A DNA stretch of 64,000 bases from Ciceribacter sp. L1K22 (GCF_017599385.1 NZ_JAGFPK010000001.1:1877621-1941620), one strand, 5' to 3'; positions 44,612-53,299 are shown, counted from the first letter of the stretch. Made by a program: numbers and translations. The notes: generated from the sequence alone by a model not told the origin.

Positions 44612-45355
44612 TCAGGCCAAAACCTCCGGACTGCCGAAACGGATGCGGAAGCGGCGGTTTTCCTTGCCCTTTTTCTCGATCTTCGCGATGTGAATCGCGC
44701 CGACCTCCTGGGTCTCGGAAACATGTGTGCCACCGCAAGGCTGACTGTCAACGGCGGAGTTCTCGCCGATGCAGACAAGACTGACCCGGCCGAGACCGAC
44801 CGGGGGACGCACGTTCTTCGACTTGACGATGCCGGGATTGGCGGCAAGCTCCTCGTCCGTGATCCACTGCAGGTAGATCGGATGATTTTCGCCGACGAGC
44901 CGCATGAGGTCAGCGGTCACCTGCTCCTTGTCGATCGTCTCCGACATGTCGAAATCGACCCGGCTTTCCTCCTCGCCGACGGCAGCACCGGTAATCGGGA
45001 AGGGGCAGACGACGGAGAGCAGGTGGCAGGCGGTGTGCATGCGCATCAGCCGGTAGCGGCGCGGCCAGTCGACATGCAGCACCAGCTTTTCGCCGACAGA
45101 GGGCAATGCTTCGCCCTCCAGCGGCCGGTGCAGGATGATCGACTTGTTCTCGCCGTGGCGTGTCTCGCCGAGCGCGATCCGGCTGCCGTCGGCGCGCTCG
45201 AAAAAGCCGGTATCGCCGGGCTGTCCGCCGGACGCCGCGTAAAAGCAGGTCTGGTCGAGTTCCACCGAGCCATCCTCGTGGACCGCCGTTACCACGCCCT
45301 CCGCCGTCGCAAGATAAAAATCGTCACGGAAAAGCGCGAGCGTGGGTGCGGTCAT
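44612..45355 (-). CDS. alaX: Alanyl-tRNA editing protein, AlaX type
   Basis: The 247-residue protein is a stand-alone editing domain that removes wrongly attached amino acids (serine or glycine) from tRNA-Ala. Zinc ligands appear in MRMHTACHLLS (HxxxH) and QPCGGTHVSE (CxxxH). FYAASGGQPGDTG is the conserved front motif. Its position directly after cysK (8-base gap) and before a sulfurtransferase gene groups tRNA quality control with cysteine metabolism. A possible logic is that serine and cysteine pools vary together, but this is inference. Confidence 0.9.
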   Translation of the reverse strand: MTAPTLALFRDDFYLATAEGVVTAVHEDGSVELDQTCFYAASGGQPGDTGFFERADGSRIALGETRHGENKSIILHRPLEGEALPSVGEKLVLHVDWPRRYRLMRMHTACHLLSVVCPFPITGAAVGEEESRVDFDMSETIDKEQVTADLMRLVGENHPIYLQWITDEELAANPGIVKSKNVRPPVGLGRVSLVCIGENSAVDSQPCGGTHVSETQEVGAIHIAKIEKKGKENRRFRIRFGSPEVLA

Positions 45356-45363
45356 CTATGGTC

Positions 45364-46401
45364 TCAGGCGGTTTCGAACGGAATGTTGAAATCGCTGCGC
45401 GACGTCAGCCAGCCCGGGACCGGAAGGCTCTTCGACTTCAGGAAGTCGGGATTGAAGAGCTTCGACTGGTAGCGGTTGCCGTAGTCGCACAGGATCGTCA
45501 CGATCGTATGGCCCGGTCCGAGGTCGCGCGCAAGGCGAATGGCGCCGGCGATGTTGATGCCCGACGAGCCGCCGAGGCAGAGACCCTCGGTCTCGATCAG
45601 GTCGAAAACGATGGGCAGAGCTTCGGCATCCGGGATCTGGTAGGCGTAGTCGGGCGTGAAGCCCTCGAGGTTGGCGGTGATGCGGCCCTGGCCGATGCCT
45701 TCGGTGATCGACGACCCCGAGGATTTGAGCTCGCCGTTCTTGTAATATTCGTAAAGCGCGGCGCCATCGGGATCGGCAATGCCGATCTTGACCTCCGGCT
45801 TGAGACGGCGAAGCCCCATGCCGACGCCGGCGAGCGTTCCGCCCGAACCGACCGCGCAGATGAAGCCGTCGACGGCGCCGCCGGTCTGCTCGAAGATTTC
45901 CTTCGACGTCGTCTCGATATGGGCGTCGCGGTTGACGGTGTTGTCGAACTGGTTGGCCCAGATCGCGCCGTTCGGCTCTGTCTTGGCGAGCTGCGCCGCC
46001 AGGCGGCCGGAGAGCTTCACATAATTATTCGGGTTCTTGTAGGGAACGGCCGGCACCTCGACCAGCTCGGCCCCGAGCAGCTTCAGCGCATCCTTCTTTT
46101 CCTGGCTCTGGGTTTCCGGAATCACGATCACGGTTCGGTAGCCGAGCGCCCGGGCGACCAGCGTCAGGCCGATGCCGGTATTGCCGGCGGTGCCTTCCAC
46201 GATCACGCCGCCGGGACGAAGCAGGCCCTTGCGCTCCGCGTCGCGGATGATGAACAGCGCCGCGCGGTCCTTCACGGACTGGCCGGGGTTCAGGAACTCG
46301 GCCTTGCCGAGGATGGTGCAGCCGGTCGCCTGCGAGGCGCCCTTGAGCCGGATCAGCGGCGTGTTGCCGATCGCCTCGATGACCGAAGGATGAAATGCCA
46401 T
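45364..46401 (-). CDS. cysK: Cysteine synthase family enzyme
   Basis: The 345-residue PLP enzyme most likely makes cysteine from O-acetylserine and sulfide. The PLP lysine is in FLNPGQSVKDRAA, the substrate loop reads EGTAGNTGIG (TSGNT in classical CysK), and AVGSGGTLAGVGMGL binds the PLP phosphate. It is about 25 residues longer than E. coli CysK, with the extension at the C-terminus. Close relatives are annotated as cysteine synthase A in rhizobia, but the exact substrate could differ. The start at 46401 is the family start; the frame is open upstream. Confidence 0.88.
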   Translation of the reverse strand: MAFHPSVIEAIGNTPLIRLKGASQATGCTILGKAEFLNPGQSVKDRAALFIIRDAERKGLLRPGGVIVEGTAGNTGIGLTLVARALGYRTVIVIPETQSQEKKDALKLLGAELVEVPAVPYKNPNNYVKLSGRLAAQLAKTEPNGAIWANQFDNTVNRDAHIETTSKEIFEQTGGAVDGFICAVGSGGTLAGVGMGLRRLKPEVKIGIADPDGAALYEYYKNGELKSSGSSITEGIGQGRITANLEGFTPDYAYQIPDAEALPIVFDLIETEGLCLGGSSGINIAGAIRLARDLGPGHTIVTILCDYGNRYQSKLFNPDFLKSKSLPVPGWLTSRSDFNIPFETA

Positions 46402-46552
46402 GGGACTTGAGCCTTGTCTTTTCGGAAAAGAGTAGGGACCGACTTTTGGTCCCGCAAGCCGCCATTGGCAAGGAATCGGTTTTCGCTCAACGGCTTGGCG
46501 GCGAAAAAACATGCTGTCGGTCAAGAATGGCCGGTTGTGCCGTCGGCGCGTG

Positions 46553-47986
46553 TCAGCCGGCCTTCGGCAGCGCGTTATAGGCCGCCATCGCAGCGTCGCG
46601 AGCCTTGCCGTGGTCGACGATCGGCTTCGGATAGGTCTTGCCGAGGGTGACGCCAGCCTCCTTCAGCACGAGCAGCGGCGCCTCGAACGGCTTGTGGATG
46701 AACTTGTCGGGCATGGCCTTCAGTTCCGGCACGAAGCGACGGACATAGGTGCCGTCGGGATCGAACTTCTCGCCCTGCAGGATCGGGTTGAAGATGCGGA
46801 AGAAGGGCGCGGCGTCGGCGCCAGATCCTGCCACCCATTGCCAGCTCGCCGCGTTGGAGGCCGGATCGGCATCCGCCAGCGTGTCGCGGAACCAGGCCTC
46901 GCCGCGGCGCCAGTCGATTCTGAGATCCTTGATCAGGAAGGAGGCGACGATCATGCGGACGCGATTGTGCATCGTCCCGTGGCGCCACAGTTCCCTCATG
47001 CCGGCATCGACGATCGGATAGCCGGTCAGGCCCTTTGTCCAGGCCTCGAAAGCGGTCTCATCGTCGGTCCAGCCGAACTGGTCGAAGCGCTCGTTCCAGT
47101 TTTTTGTCGCGAGCTCCGGGAAATGGAACAGCAGGTGATAGGAGAAATCCCTCCAGGCGAGCTCCTTGCGGAACTTGACGACGCTGTCGGTGATCCCGGA
47201 CTTGAGCCCCCGCGTGGCATGCCAGATGCGGGCAGGGGAGATTTCGCCCATCGCCAGATGCGGCGACAGCATGGACGTGACGTCCCTACCCGGAAAGTCG
47301 CGTCCGTCCTTGTAGGCGGCGAGTTTCTCGTCGATGAAATCGGCAAGCCGCCGCTGTGCCGCCGCTTCGCCGGGTTCCCAGACCTCGGTGAAAGTCGAAG
47401 CCCAATCCGGTTTGGTGGGAAGAAGCCGCCAGTCGTCGAGCGTTTCCCCGTCGGGCCAGGACGTCGGCGCCGCGATTCTTCCCGGGGCGGCAACCGGCTC
47501 GGCCGGCTCGCCCTGCTGCTCGAGCGCCCGCCAAAACGGCGAATACACGCGGTAGGGACCGCCGGCCCCTGTCTTCAGCTTCGACGGTTCGTGCATCAGC
47601 TGGCCGGAAAAGCTCTCGGCTTCAAAGCCGTTCTCGCGCAGCCACGCCTTCAGGGCCTTGTCGATGCCACTGCCGACCGGATCGTAGCGCCGGTTCCAGT
47701 AGACGCCGTCGGCGTCCGTTTCGGTCAAAAGCGTCTTGATCACATCGAGCGAATGACCGGATCGCAGGACAAGGCGGCTTCCGGCCTTGTCGAGGGCTTT
47801 CGAGAGCGCCGTCAGCGAATGATGCAGCCACCACGCCTGCGCCGCGCCGAGCGGACCGGCGCCGGACTCCGGCTCGCGGATATAGACCGGCACCACGGGC
47901 CGGCCACTCTCCACAGCGCTTGCCAGCGCCAGGTTGTCGTCGAGCCTCAGGTCTTTGCGGAACAGGAGGATGACGGGCTTAACCAT
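46553..47986 (-). CDS. phrB: Deoxyribodipyrimidine photolyase
   Basis: The 477-residue enzyme repairs UV-made cyclobutane pyrimidine dimers in blue light. The front domain (1-130) starts VILLFRKDLRLDDNLAL, the antenna-binding fold. The FAD domain (about 200-470) has GRDVTSMLSPHLAMGEISP, ELAWRDFSYHLLFHFPE, TGYPIVDAGMRELW, GTMHNRVRMIVASFLIKDL in outline, and DADPASNAASWQWVAGSGAD, the DNA and FAD-binding core. It is a class I CPD photolyase by sequence. Confidence 0.94.
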   Translation of the reverse strand: MVKPVILLFRKDLRLDDNLALASAVESGRPVVPVYIREPESGAGPLGAAQAWWLHHSLTALSKALDKAGSRLVLRSGHSLDVIKTLLTETDADGVYWNRRYDPVGSGIDKALKAWLRENGFEAESFSGQLMHEPSKLKTGAGGPYRVYSPFWRALEQQGEPAEPVAAPGRIAAPTSWPDGETLDDWRLLPTKPDWASTFTEVWEPGEAAAQRRLADFIDEKLAAYKDGRDFPGRDVTSMLSPHLAMGEISPARIWHATRGLKSGITDSVVKFRKELAWRDFSYHLLFHFPELATKNWNERFDQFGWTDDETAFEAWTKGLTGYPIVDAGMRELWRHGTMHNRVRMIVASFLIKDLRIDWRRGEAWFRDTLADADPASNAASWQWVAGSGADAAPFFRIFNPILQGEKFDPDGTYVRRFVPELKAMPDKFIHKPFEAPLLVLKEAGVTLGKTYPKPIVDHGKARDAAMAAYNALPKAG

Positions 47987-48253
47987 GGGCGGGACTCTTC
48001 ATTGGCGGATGATATGGTGTTTACGTTTGACGCGGCAAACCAGATCACCCTCCGCCGGCGCATTCACGTTCGAACCACAGTCGACGCCGGTTTTCCCCTG
48101 AAACTTCACGAACTTGGTTAATGCCTTGCGGCATCGGGCGTTCGGCGTGGATTTATCCGACGGGTTTACGCGATCGTTAAAATGCGACCGGTTTCCTTAA
48201 CGGATTGGAGAACCGGCGGGCCGAGATTGATCGTGCAACGTGAGGATTTGGTT

Positions 48254-48418
48254 ATGACAACCAGGTTGAAGGCACTCGTCGTTGCGGTGATCTATTCATG
48301 TTTCGTCTGGTGGGCGGTCGTCCAGCTGGCGGACTGGATCATGGTACCGGGTGCCGGTTCCGATGGCGCGCCAGCGTCGCCATCGACGGAGCGGAATGAC
48401 TCCGCTCCCGGACAATGA
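48254..48418 (+). CDS. Small single-pass membrane protein
   Basis: The 54-residue product has one hydrophobic segment (LKALVVAVIYSCFVWWAVVQLADWIMV) and a short hydrophilic tail rich in serine, proline and acidic residues. gaggattt lies upstream of the ATG at 48254, which is a better start than the upstream option. It has no recognisable family. A strong hairpin follows. Confidence 0.5.
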   Translation: MTTRLKALVVAVIYSCFVWWAVVQLADWIMVPGAGSDGAPASPSTERNDSAPGQ

Positions 48419-48433
48419 CATCGCGGGTTGCGC

Positions 48434-48470
48434 CCGGACAGGCGCGTCGGTTTTTGCCGCGCCTGTCCGG
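48434..48470. terminator. Strong hairpin between convergent genes
   Basis: A perfect 13-bp inverted repeat (ccggacaggcgcg / cgcgcctgtccgg) with an 11-base loop containing five T residues lies between two convergent genes. There is no T-run outside the stem, so it may act as a bidirectional or Rho-assisted stop. Confidence 0.5.
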
Positions 48471-48499
48471 TTGCCCGCTTCGAAGGAGGGCTGCCGAGA

Positions 48500-50707
48500 T
48501 CATAATCGCGGTAAGAGCCGTTCTCTCATCTCGTCGATGATGTCGAGCGCATCCTCGATCTCCACGAGCTTGCCCGTCTTCGGGTTTACATAGACGGAAA
48601 GCTCGATACAGGCGACGTGGAAGAGCTCTTCGACCGTGCGCCGTTCCGTACGCCGGCGAACCGGATTGCGGTCATCCGTCAGACCCCAGCCGGCATAGAA
48701 CGGCTGGCCGAAGGTCACGACCCGCTTGCCGCGCATCAGGGCTTCGAAACCCGATGTCGAGGACAGGGTGTAGACAGCGGAACAGCCGTCCAGGAGGTCC
48801 ACGATCGGTATGTCCTCCGCGATCACTTCGAGATTTCGCAGCCGCGATCGGCCGGCGACCGTCCGTGTCTCCAAGGCCCCTTCGAAAGGTTGCGTCACGT
48901 AGACCTGGCGCTCCGGATTTTCAGCACAGGCGACCTTCACCATCTGCTCTCCGTCGCGCGGCGCCGCCGCCGCGAACTCGATCAGAACGTCCCTTGCCGG
49001 TTGACCGATAACAACCACATGCCCGGGCTTGGCGTTGAATGGGGTTGCATCACCCGGCATCCGCTTGTTGTAGCGGGTGAAGCGGCCGGAGACGATCCTG
49101 TCGATGAGACGTCTTGCCCGCGCTGTCTGCCGTTCGGTCAGAGCGTAATGCGGATCGTTCAGCATGCGTTCCAGCCGTGAGGCTTGCCGAGAATCGAAGG
49201 CAAAACCGAGATCGTCGATCTGAAATCCCAGAGCGCGTCGCTCATCGAGTGTCGCCCGTTTGTCCGTGGCGGGCGCGAAGGAGGCAAAGGCCGCCACGTC
49301 GATGAAGAAAAGCGGTTTGTCGTAGAGATATGCGGTCTCGATGCAATCCCAGAACGCGCCCTGATGCAGGCGCTGCGAGAAGACCGCGACGGCATCGCAG
49401 GAGGGCGAGGGCCAATAGCCCACATAGGGCGTTCTCATCGCGGTCTTGATGTTCTCCGCAAAGCCGCCGTCCACGTCCCGACGTGCGGCATTACTCATCA
49501 CACGCGCCTTGTCGGGGAGTGCCTCGAAAGCCTCCCTGGCATTGAACCGGACCGGGGCGCCGTTGGCGCGGTCGGTGAGTATCTGCTTTAGGGTGATCGC
49601 GAGGTGATGCGTCCGCGGCTTCGGTTTGGCCGTGGATGGCGTTCGCGTCTGGGCCGCCGGCGCATCGGCACACTGTCCACCCGATCGACGGCGGTCGACA
49701 AGCCGCAGGAGGTGGCGCATCAGCCCGTGAAGTCGCACCATCCCGACGGTCGGCGAAGGCATCTCAGCCTTATCTAGCTGTCCACACGACGGGTCAGGCG
49801 TGGCCGGTGGACGCTCGACTTCATCCTGGTATCCGGTGAGACCGAGATAGTCGTACCAGAGCAGTGCCATCGGATGCTTCAGCGACAGCCACGGTTTCCC
49901 GGTGAAGGTATAGTGGATGATCGCTGGCCCGGCCACAGCGGCGGCTACGTCATCAGCATCCATGCTGTTGAAGACGCCCAGCGAAGCCTTTCTCCATTTC
50001 GGATCGAACAGTGAACCGTGCACGTTCCATGTCACCGGCAGGTAGGTGATGCGGTCGTGGAAGAGTTCGCCGATGATCTGCTGGTCACCGAGCGTGATGC
50101 GGTATCTGTTGACGGCGAGATAATCCCGGATCAGCCGCGACACGTCCAGACGGCGCATCATCTCGATGTCCGCGAGCATGACGCCGGCATTGATGTGGAG
50201 GCCGCTTGAGGGAATGCCGAACCGCTGCTTGAGGTCCAGCGACAGCGAATCCTCGACGCCCCCGAACAGGCTGCCTTTGAGGGGCATGTCGAACAGGATG
50301 TCGATCGAGCGCCGGACAATCAGGTCGCTGTCGAGATAAAGCGCTTTGGCGACGTCGGCCGGGAGAAGTTCGTGCATGAAAAGACGGTAGAAGGTCGCGA
50401 GCGTCAGGCCCTCCGTGCTCCTGATGTCGCTGAAGATCTGCGCGTCGACGACACGCGGCTCCAGCCGGTAGGAGGTGATTGACCCGAGAGCCTCGAAACG
50501 CTGGCGATCGACCGCCGACATCTGCTCGTTGAGTAGAAGGAAGACCCGCAGCGGCTGCGACCCGGCATAATGCCGCAGCACGGAGGCAAGCGTCGCCGCC
50601 GTATAGGGCAGGAAGGCGGTATCCGCCGCCAGCACGATGTTGATGATTTGAGACGAGAATTCGGCGACCTGGCCGAGACCGGTTCCGGTCGGTTGCGGGC
50701 TGTCCAT
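48500..50707 (-). CDS. GT8 glycosyltransferase fused to a KpsC-like capsule transferase
   Basis: The 735-residue protein joins two sugar-transfer modules. The N-terminal part (about 15-300) is a GT8 domain with NIVLAADTAFLPYTAATLASV in outline, the metal-binding DxD-like YLDSDLIVRR, LHINAGVMLADIE and FTGKPWLS. The C-terminal part (about 380-720) resembles capsule synthesis proteins of the KpsC group, with IPIVDLLDGCSAVYTLSSTS, GFEALMRGKRVVTFG and PFYAGWGLTDDR. A low-complexity linker separates them. It probably adds sugars to a surface polysaccharide or glycolipid. The ATG at 50707 is preferred; a TTG at 50791 would add 28 residues. No export genes are adjacent. Confidence 0.85.
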   Translation of the reverse strand: MDSPQPTGTGLGQVAEFSSQIINIVLAADTAFLPYTAATLASVLRHYAGSQPLRVFLLLNEQMSAVDRQRFEALGSITSYRLEPRVVDAQIFSDIRSTEGLTLATFYRLFMHELLPADVAKALYLDSDLIVRRSIDILFDMPLKGSLFGGVEDSLSLDLKQRFGIPSSGLHINAGVMLADIEMMRRLDVSRLIRDYLAVNRYRITLGDQQIIGELFHDRITYLPVTWNVHGSLFDPKWRKASLGVFNSMDADDVAAAVAGPAIIHYTFTGKPWLSLKHPMALLWYDYLGLTGYQDEVERPPATPDPSCGQLDKAEMPSPTVGMVRLHGLMRHLLRLVDRRRSGGQCADAPAAQTRTPSTAKPKPRTHHLAITLKQILTDRANGAPVRFNAREAFEALPDKARVMSNAARRDVDGGFAENIKTAMRTPYVGYWPSPSCDAVAVFSQRLHQGAFWDCIETAYLYDKPLFFIDVAAFASFAPATDKRATLDERRALGFQIDDLGFAFDSRQASRLERMLNDPHYALTERQTARARRLIDRIVSGRFTRYNKRMPGDATPFNAKPGHVVVIGQPARDVLIEFAAAAPRDGEQMVKVACAENPERQVYVTQPFEGALETRTVAGRSRLRNLEVIAEDIPIVDLLDGCSAVYTLSSTSGFEALMRGKRVVTFGQPFYAGWGLTDDRNPVRRRTERRTVEELFHVACIELSVYVNPKTGKLVEIEDALDIIDEMRERLLPRL

Positions 50708-50830
50708 CGTGACCTGTGGCGGAAAGCTGCTGGGCTTCCGCAAATGGCGGGTAGCATGGGAGAGTTCAATCGCGGCAACCGGCGCCCACAATCAATGGCA
50801 CTCTCGCATAATCTATAGGGCCCAAAGGCG

Positions 50831-51115
50831 CTACCGCCGCCCCGCCCGCTTCACGGCCGGATAGCGCTTGCGCCACCACACCGCGAGCCGCCGCCGCCAG
50901 CGGCGCACCGTGGCGAGGTCCTGCGACAGGACCAGCAGGCCGACGGGGATCATCCAGAAGCCGAGGATCGGCAGGAATCCGAGAAAGCCGCCGATGATCA
51001 ACAGCACGCCGATGACGATCCGACCGATGCGGGAGCGGGGGAAAGGCATCTCGAAGCGACCGAGCACAAGCCGGCCGGTGTCGCTGTCGATGCGGTAATT
51101 TCTCTGATTGGCCAT
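50831..51115 (-). CDS. Small membrane protein with basic tail
   Basis: The 94-residue protein has a hydrophilic front (MANQRNYRIDSDTGRLVLGR), one or two close membrane segments (RIGRIVIGVLLIIGGFLGFL and GFWMIPVGLLVLSQDL), and a strongly basic C-terminus (RRWRRRLAVWWRKRYPAVKRAGRR in outline). It looks like a conserved rhizobial inner-membrane protein of unknown role. The start at 51115 is chosen as the first ATG giving a compact protein; the upstream frame runs toward the tRNA promoter. Confidence 0.7.
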   Translation of the reverse strand: MANQRNYRIDSDTGRLVLGRFEMPFPRSRIGRIVIGVLLIIGGFLGFLPILGFWMIPVGLLVLSQDLATVRRWRRRLAVWWRKRYPAVKRAGRR

Positions 51116-51256
51116 GCTTTTGTCTCGGCGATGTCGTGAGCCAGCATGTGGGACTGCAGCAGCCTCCCGGCAAGCCGGTCGCATTTTTTTTGAAAAATCG
51201 CTTGGCAAATCGGAAAAGCGTTTGTATTACCCCGCTCACACCGCGCCAAGCGGTAT

Positions 51257-51331
51257 TCCCTGGTAGCTCAGCGGTAGAGCATTCGACTGTTAATCGACAG
51301 GTCGCCGGTTCGAATCCGGCCCGGGGAGCCA
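51257..51331 (+). tRNA. tRNA-Asn (GTT)
   Basis: The acceptor arms tccctgg / ccgggga, the D-arm with agctcagcggtagagc, anticodon loop ctGTTaa, T-arm with ggttcgaatcc and encoded CCA (51329-51331) are complete. A tyrosine recombinase gene lies 1 kb downstream in the same direction, so the 3' end of this tRNA is the most likely left attachment site of the phage-like element. Confidence 0.97.
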
Positions 51332-51344
51332 GATTTGAAGCTAA

Positions 51345-51496
51345 GCGCCTGCTTTCGTTGATTAATCCGAAAGCAGGCGCGGCTTTCCCCGCAAATCTTC
51401 CCCACTTTTGAAGCGTCGTTTCGTTCGGATAAGTTTTTTGTCGTCCCGCCGGCAAGTCTTCCATGGGCTCCGCATGCCGATTGGCCGGCGGGACGA
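51345..51496. repeat. Two perfect inverted repeats after tRNA-Asn
   Basis: Arms gcgcctgctttcg (51345-51357) and cgaaagcaggcgc (51368-51380) form one 13-bp hairpin. Arms tcgtcccgccggc (51441-51453) and gccggcgggacga (51484-51496) form a second one with a 30-base spacer. Neither is followed by a clear T-run. The first could end the tRNA transcript. Both lie where the left end of the element would be. Confidence 0.6.
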
Positions 51497-51571
51497 TTCG
51501 CCATAAGGCGAAAGAGTGGGAGCGCGCCGCGAGTGTGGGTGCGGGGTGTGTCGCGCTCGCCGTGGTGAAAC

Positions 51572-51648
51572 TGGAGGCCCGCCCCGGACTCGAACCGGGA
51601 ACCTGAAGGCTAGAAATCCTCTGCGCTATCCGGTTGCGCCAGCGGGCC
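51572..51648 (-). tRNA. tRNA-Arg (TCT)-like, irregular anticodon stem
   Basis: On the minus strand the acceptor stem (ggcccgc / gcgggcc), D-arm (gcgc / gcgc), five-base variable loop, T-arm (cccgg / ccggg) and encoded CCA are all intact. The anticodon loop reads ttTCTag, giving arginine. The anticodon stem gagga / ccttc contains a G-T pair and an A-C mismatch next to the loop. It may be an element-borne or degenerate tRNA, or a functional unusual isoacceptor. Confidence 0.75.
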
Positions 51649-51655
51649 GATTTGA

Positions 51656-51865
51656 TCAGTCGGCGACGGGCGCCACTGCCATTTCCTCGACTTCGCGGAC
51701 TGCCGCCAACGCCTCGTGTGCCATGAAGTGTGCGTCGTCGAACACCGCCTCAATCGCTTCGGAGTAAGTACGGCTGGAAACCAGCGCCTTATCGAAAAGA
51801 TCCAGTGCTATTTCCAGGCGACGGCGCGCGGTGTGGGTGTGATCTGCGATCGTTTCGTTTACCAT
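51656..51865 (-). CDS. Small protein of unknown function
   Basis: The 69-residue product is largely helical (ARRRLEIALDLFDKALV, EAIEAVFDDAHFMAHEALAAVREVEEM in outline), acidic, with no recognisable family. aggag seven bases upstream supports ATG 51865. It is divergent from the small HTH gene, and the gap between them holds palindromes, so the two may be regulated together. Its 3' end runs to within a few bases of the tRNA-Arg-like gene on the same strand. Confidence 0.6.
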   Translation of the reverse strand: MVNETIADHTHTARRRLEIALDLFDKALVSSRTYSEAIEAVFDDAHFMAHEALAAVREVEEMAVAPVAD

Positions 51866-51893
51866 GATGTGGCTCCTCTGTTGCATCTGACCA

Positions 51894-51964
51894 AGTACGT
51901 TTGTACTGTGTCCAAAGAATGTCGCTTTTTTGTTACAGTGTCAACGTCCATTTGTACGGAGTAC
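51894..51964. promoter_or_regulatory. Palindromic operators between divergent element genes
   Basis: Two sites share the word tttgtac: agtacgtttgtact at 51894-51907 (arms agtac / gtact) and gtacggagtac at 51954-51964. They lie in the 104-base gap between the small gene at 51656 and the HTH gene at 51970, whose product is the natural candidate to bind them. Confidence 0.6.
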
Positions 51965-51969
51965 CAAAA

Positions 51970-52206
51970 ATGGTGCCGGTTCAGTTAAAGATGGCTAGGG
52001 CCGCACTCGGCCTTGGTGTTCGCGAACTCGCGGAATTGTCAGGAATTACAGCGAACACGATATCTCGGATCGAGAACGGGAACGACGCCAAGGTCTCGAC
52101 GATCGAGGCGCTGCGGAAATGTCTTGAAACAGCCGGCGTCATTTTCATCGACGGGGATGGGTACGGCCCCGGCGTCAGGCTCCGGGAAACCAAGCCAGGC
52201 GCTTGA
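51970..52206 (+). CDS. Small HTH (XRE) regulator
   Basis: The 78-residue protein is a Cro/C1-type helix-turn-helix (MARAALGLGVRELAELSGIT, then ANTISRIENGNDAKVSTIEALRK in outline). A short tail follows (AGVIFIDGDGYGPGVRLRE) of the sort often seen in rhizobial phage or plasmid regulators. It probably represses its own and the divergent promoter through the palindromes at 51894-51964. It precedes the recombinase gene. Confidence 0.85.
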   Translation: MVPVQLKMARAALGLGVRELAELSGITANTISRIENGNDAKVSTIEALRKCLETAGVIFIDGDGYGPGVRLRETKPGA

Positions 52207-52318
52207 CCACTTTAGTCCCTCGTCGTAGTTTTTATGTGCGGATTAACCAGCCGCAATGTCACCACAAGAGGAGACTGCCCATCTCATTGCCGAGCGCGTG
52301 AGGTGAAACTCTTGTTTG

Positions 52319-53218
52319 GTGAGAAAATTGAAGATCGATCTTCCCCCGTCCGCCCATTGTGAAACTATGGGCGCCTTGGTTTGTGAATTCAAAGCATCAG
52401 TTGAATTTGCGTCGAGATCAAAGTCGACGAAGCGGGAGTATTTACGCTACCTCGACCTCATCCTCGATGCGTTCGGTGACTGGACGTTCGCGCGTTTGCA
52501 GGATCCAACCAACCGCGCCGAGTTCAAGGCGTGGCGCGACACCATGTCGTCAACGCCGCGCAAGGCCGACTACGCGTGGACGACGCTTGCGCGCGTGCTG
52601 TCGTTCGCCAAGGACCGCGGACGCATCACCGTCAACGTGTGTGAGCGCGGCGGCAGGCTTTATCGCCCAGATCGTAGCGAGTTGGTCTGGAAAGATCAGG
52701 ATTTGCGCTCTTTCCACTTGGTCGCTAGCCCAAAGCTCCGACTGGCAATGCAGCTTGCATTCTGGACGGGCCAGAGGCAGGGAGATTTATTGAAGATCCG
52801 ATGGAGTGATTACGACGGGCGTGTGCTGCGTTTTCGCCAGAAGAAGACAGGGGCGCGCGTAGTGGTCCCGGCGTCGGCAAAGCTGAAACAGGTCCTAGAC
52901 TCTGAACCGCGTGTAGCCACGACGATCCTGACTGGTGTTCGCGGCAACACGTGGACAAGCGACGGCTTTCGCACCGAATGGCGCAAGGCGTGCAAGAAGG
53001 CCGGCATAGAGGGTCTGACGTTCCACGACCTGCGAGGCACGGCTGTCACGCGTCTGGCGCTGTCAGGTTGCAGTACGTCGCAGATCGCGGCAATCACGGG
53101 GCATAGCCTCAAGGACGTGGAGTCGATCCTAGATGCGCATTACCTTGGCGGCAAGATCGAACTCGCGAAGCAGGCGGTCGCGAGATTTGAGGCGACAACC
53201 GGCTGGCCAGAGACATGA
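52319..53218 (+). CDS. int: Tyrosine recombinase / integrase
   Basis: The protein of about 299 residues inserts and excises the element by site-specific recombination. The N-terminal core-binding domain covers about 15-110 and the catalytic domain about 130-295. The catalytic set is complete: Arg153 in TGQRQGDLL, His236 and Arg239 in FHDLRGTA, His262 in ITGHSLKDV and the nucleophile Tyr275 in DAHYLG. The GTG at 52319 is the likely start; an ATG 15 codons later is possible. It lies about 1 kb from tRNA-Asn, the probable target. Confidence 0.9.
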   Translation: MRKLKIDLPPSAHCETMGALVCEFKASVEFASRSKSTKREYLRYLDLILDAFGDWTFARLQDPTNRAEFKAWRDTMSSTPRKADYAWTTLARVLSFAKDRGRITVNVCERGGRLYRPDRSELVWKDQDLRSFHLVASPKLRLAMQLAFWTGQRQGDLLKIRWSDYDGRVLRFRQKKTGARVVVPASAKLKQVLDSEPRVATTILTGVRGNTWTSDGFRTEWRKACKKAGIEGLTFHDLRGTAVTRLALSGCSTSQIAAITGHSLKDVESILDAHYLGGKIELAKQAVARFEATTGWPET

Positions 53219-53299
53219 GCTGGCAAAAACAATTGAGTTCTCACTCGACAACCTCTCCGCGTTTTGATTGAGTAACACTACCAGACAAGGGGATGGGGC

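Noticed and set aside
51441-51496. Intrinsic terminator
   Set aside because: The inverted repeat is perfect but has a 30-base spacer and no T-run on the correct side for either strand.
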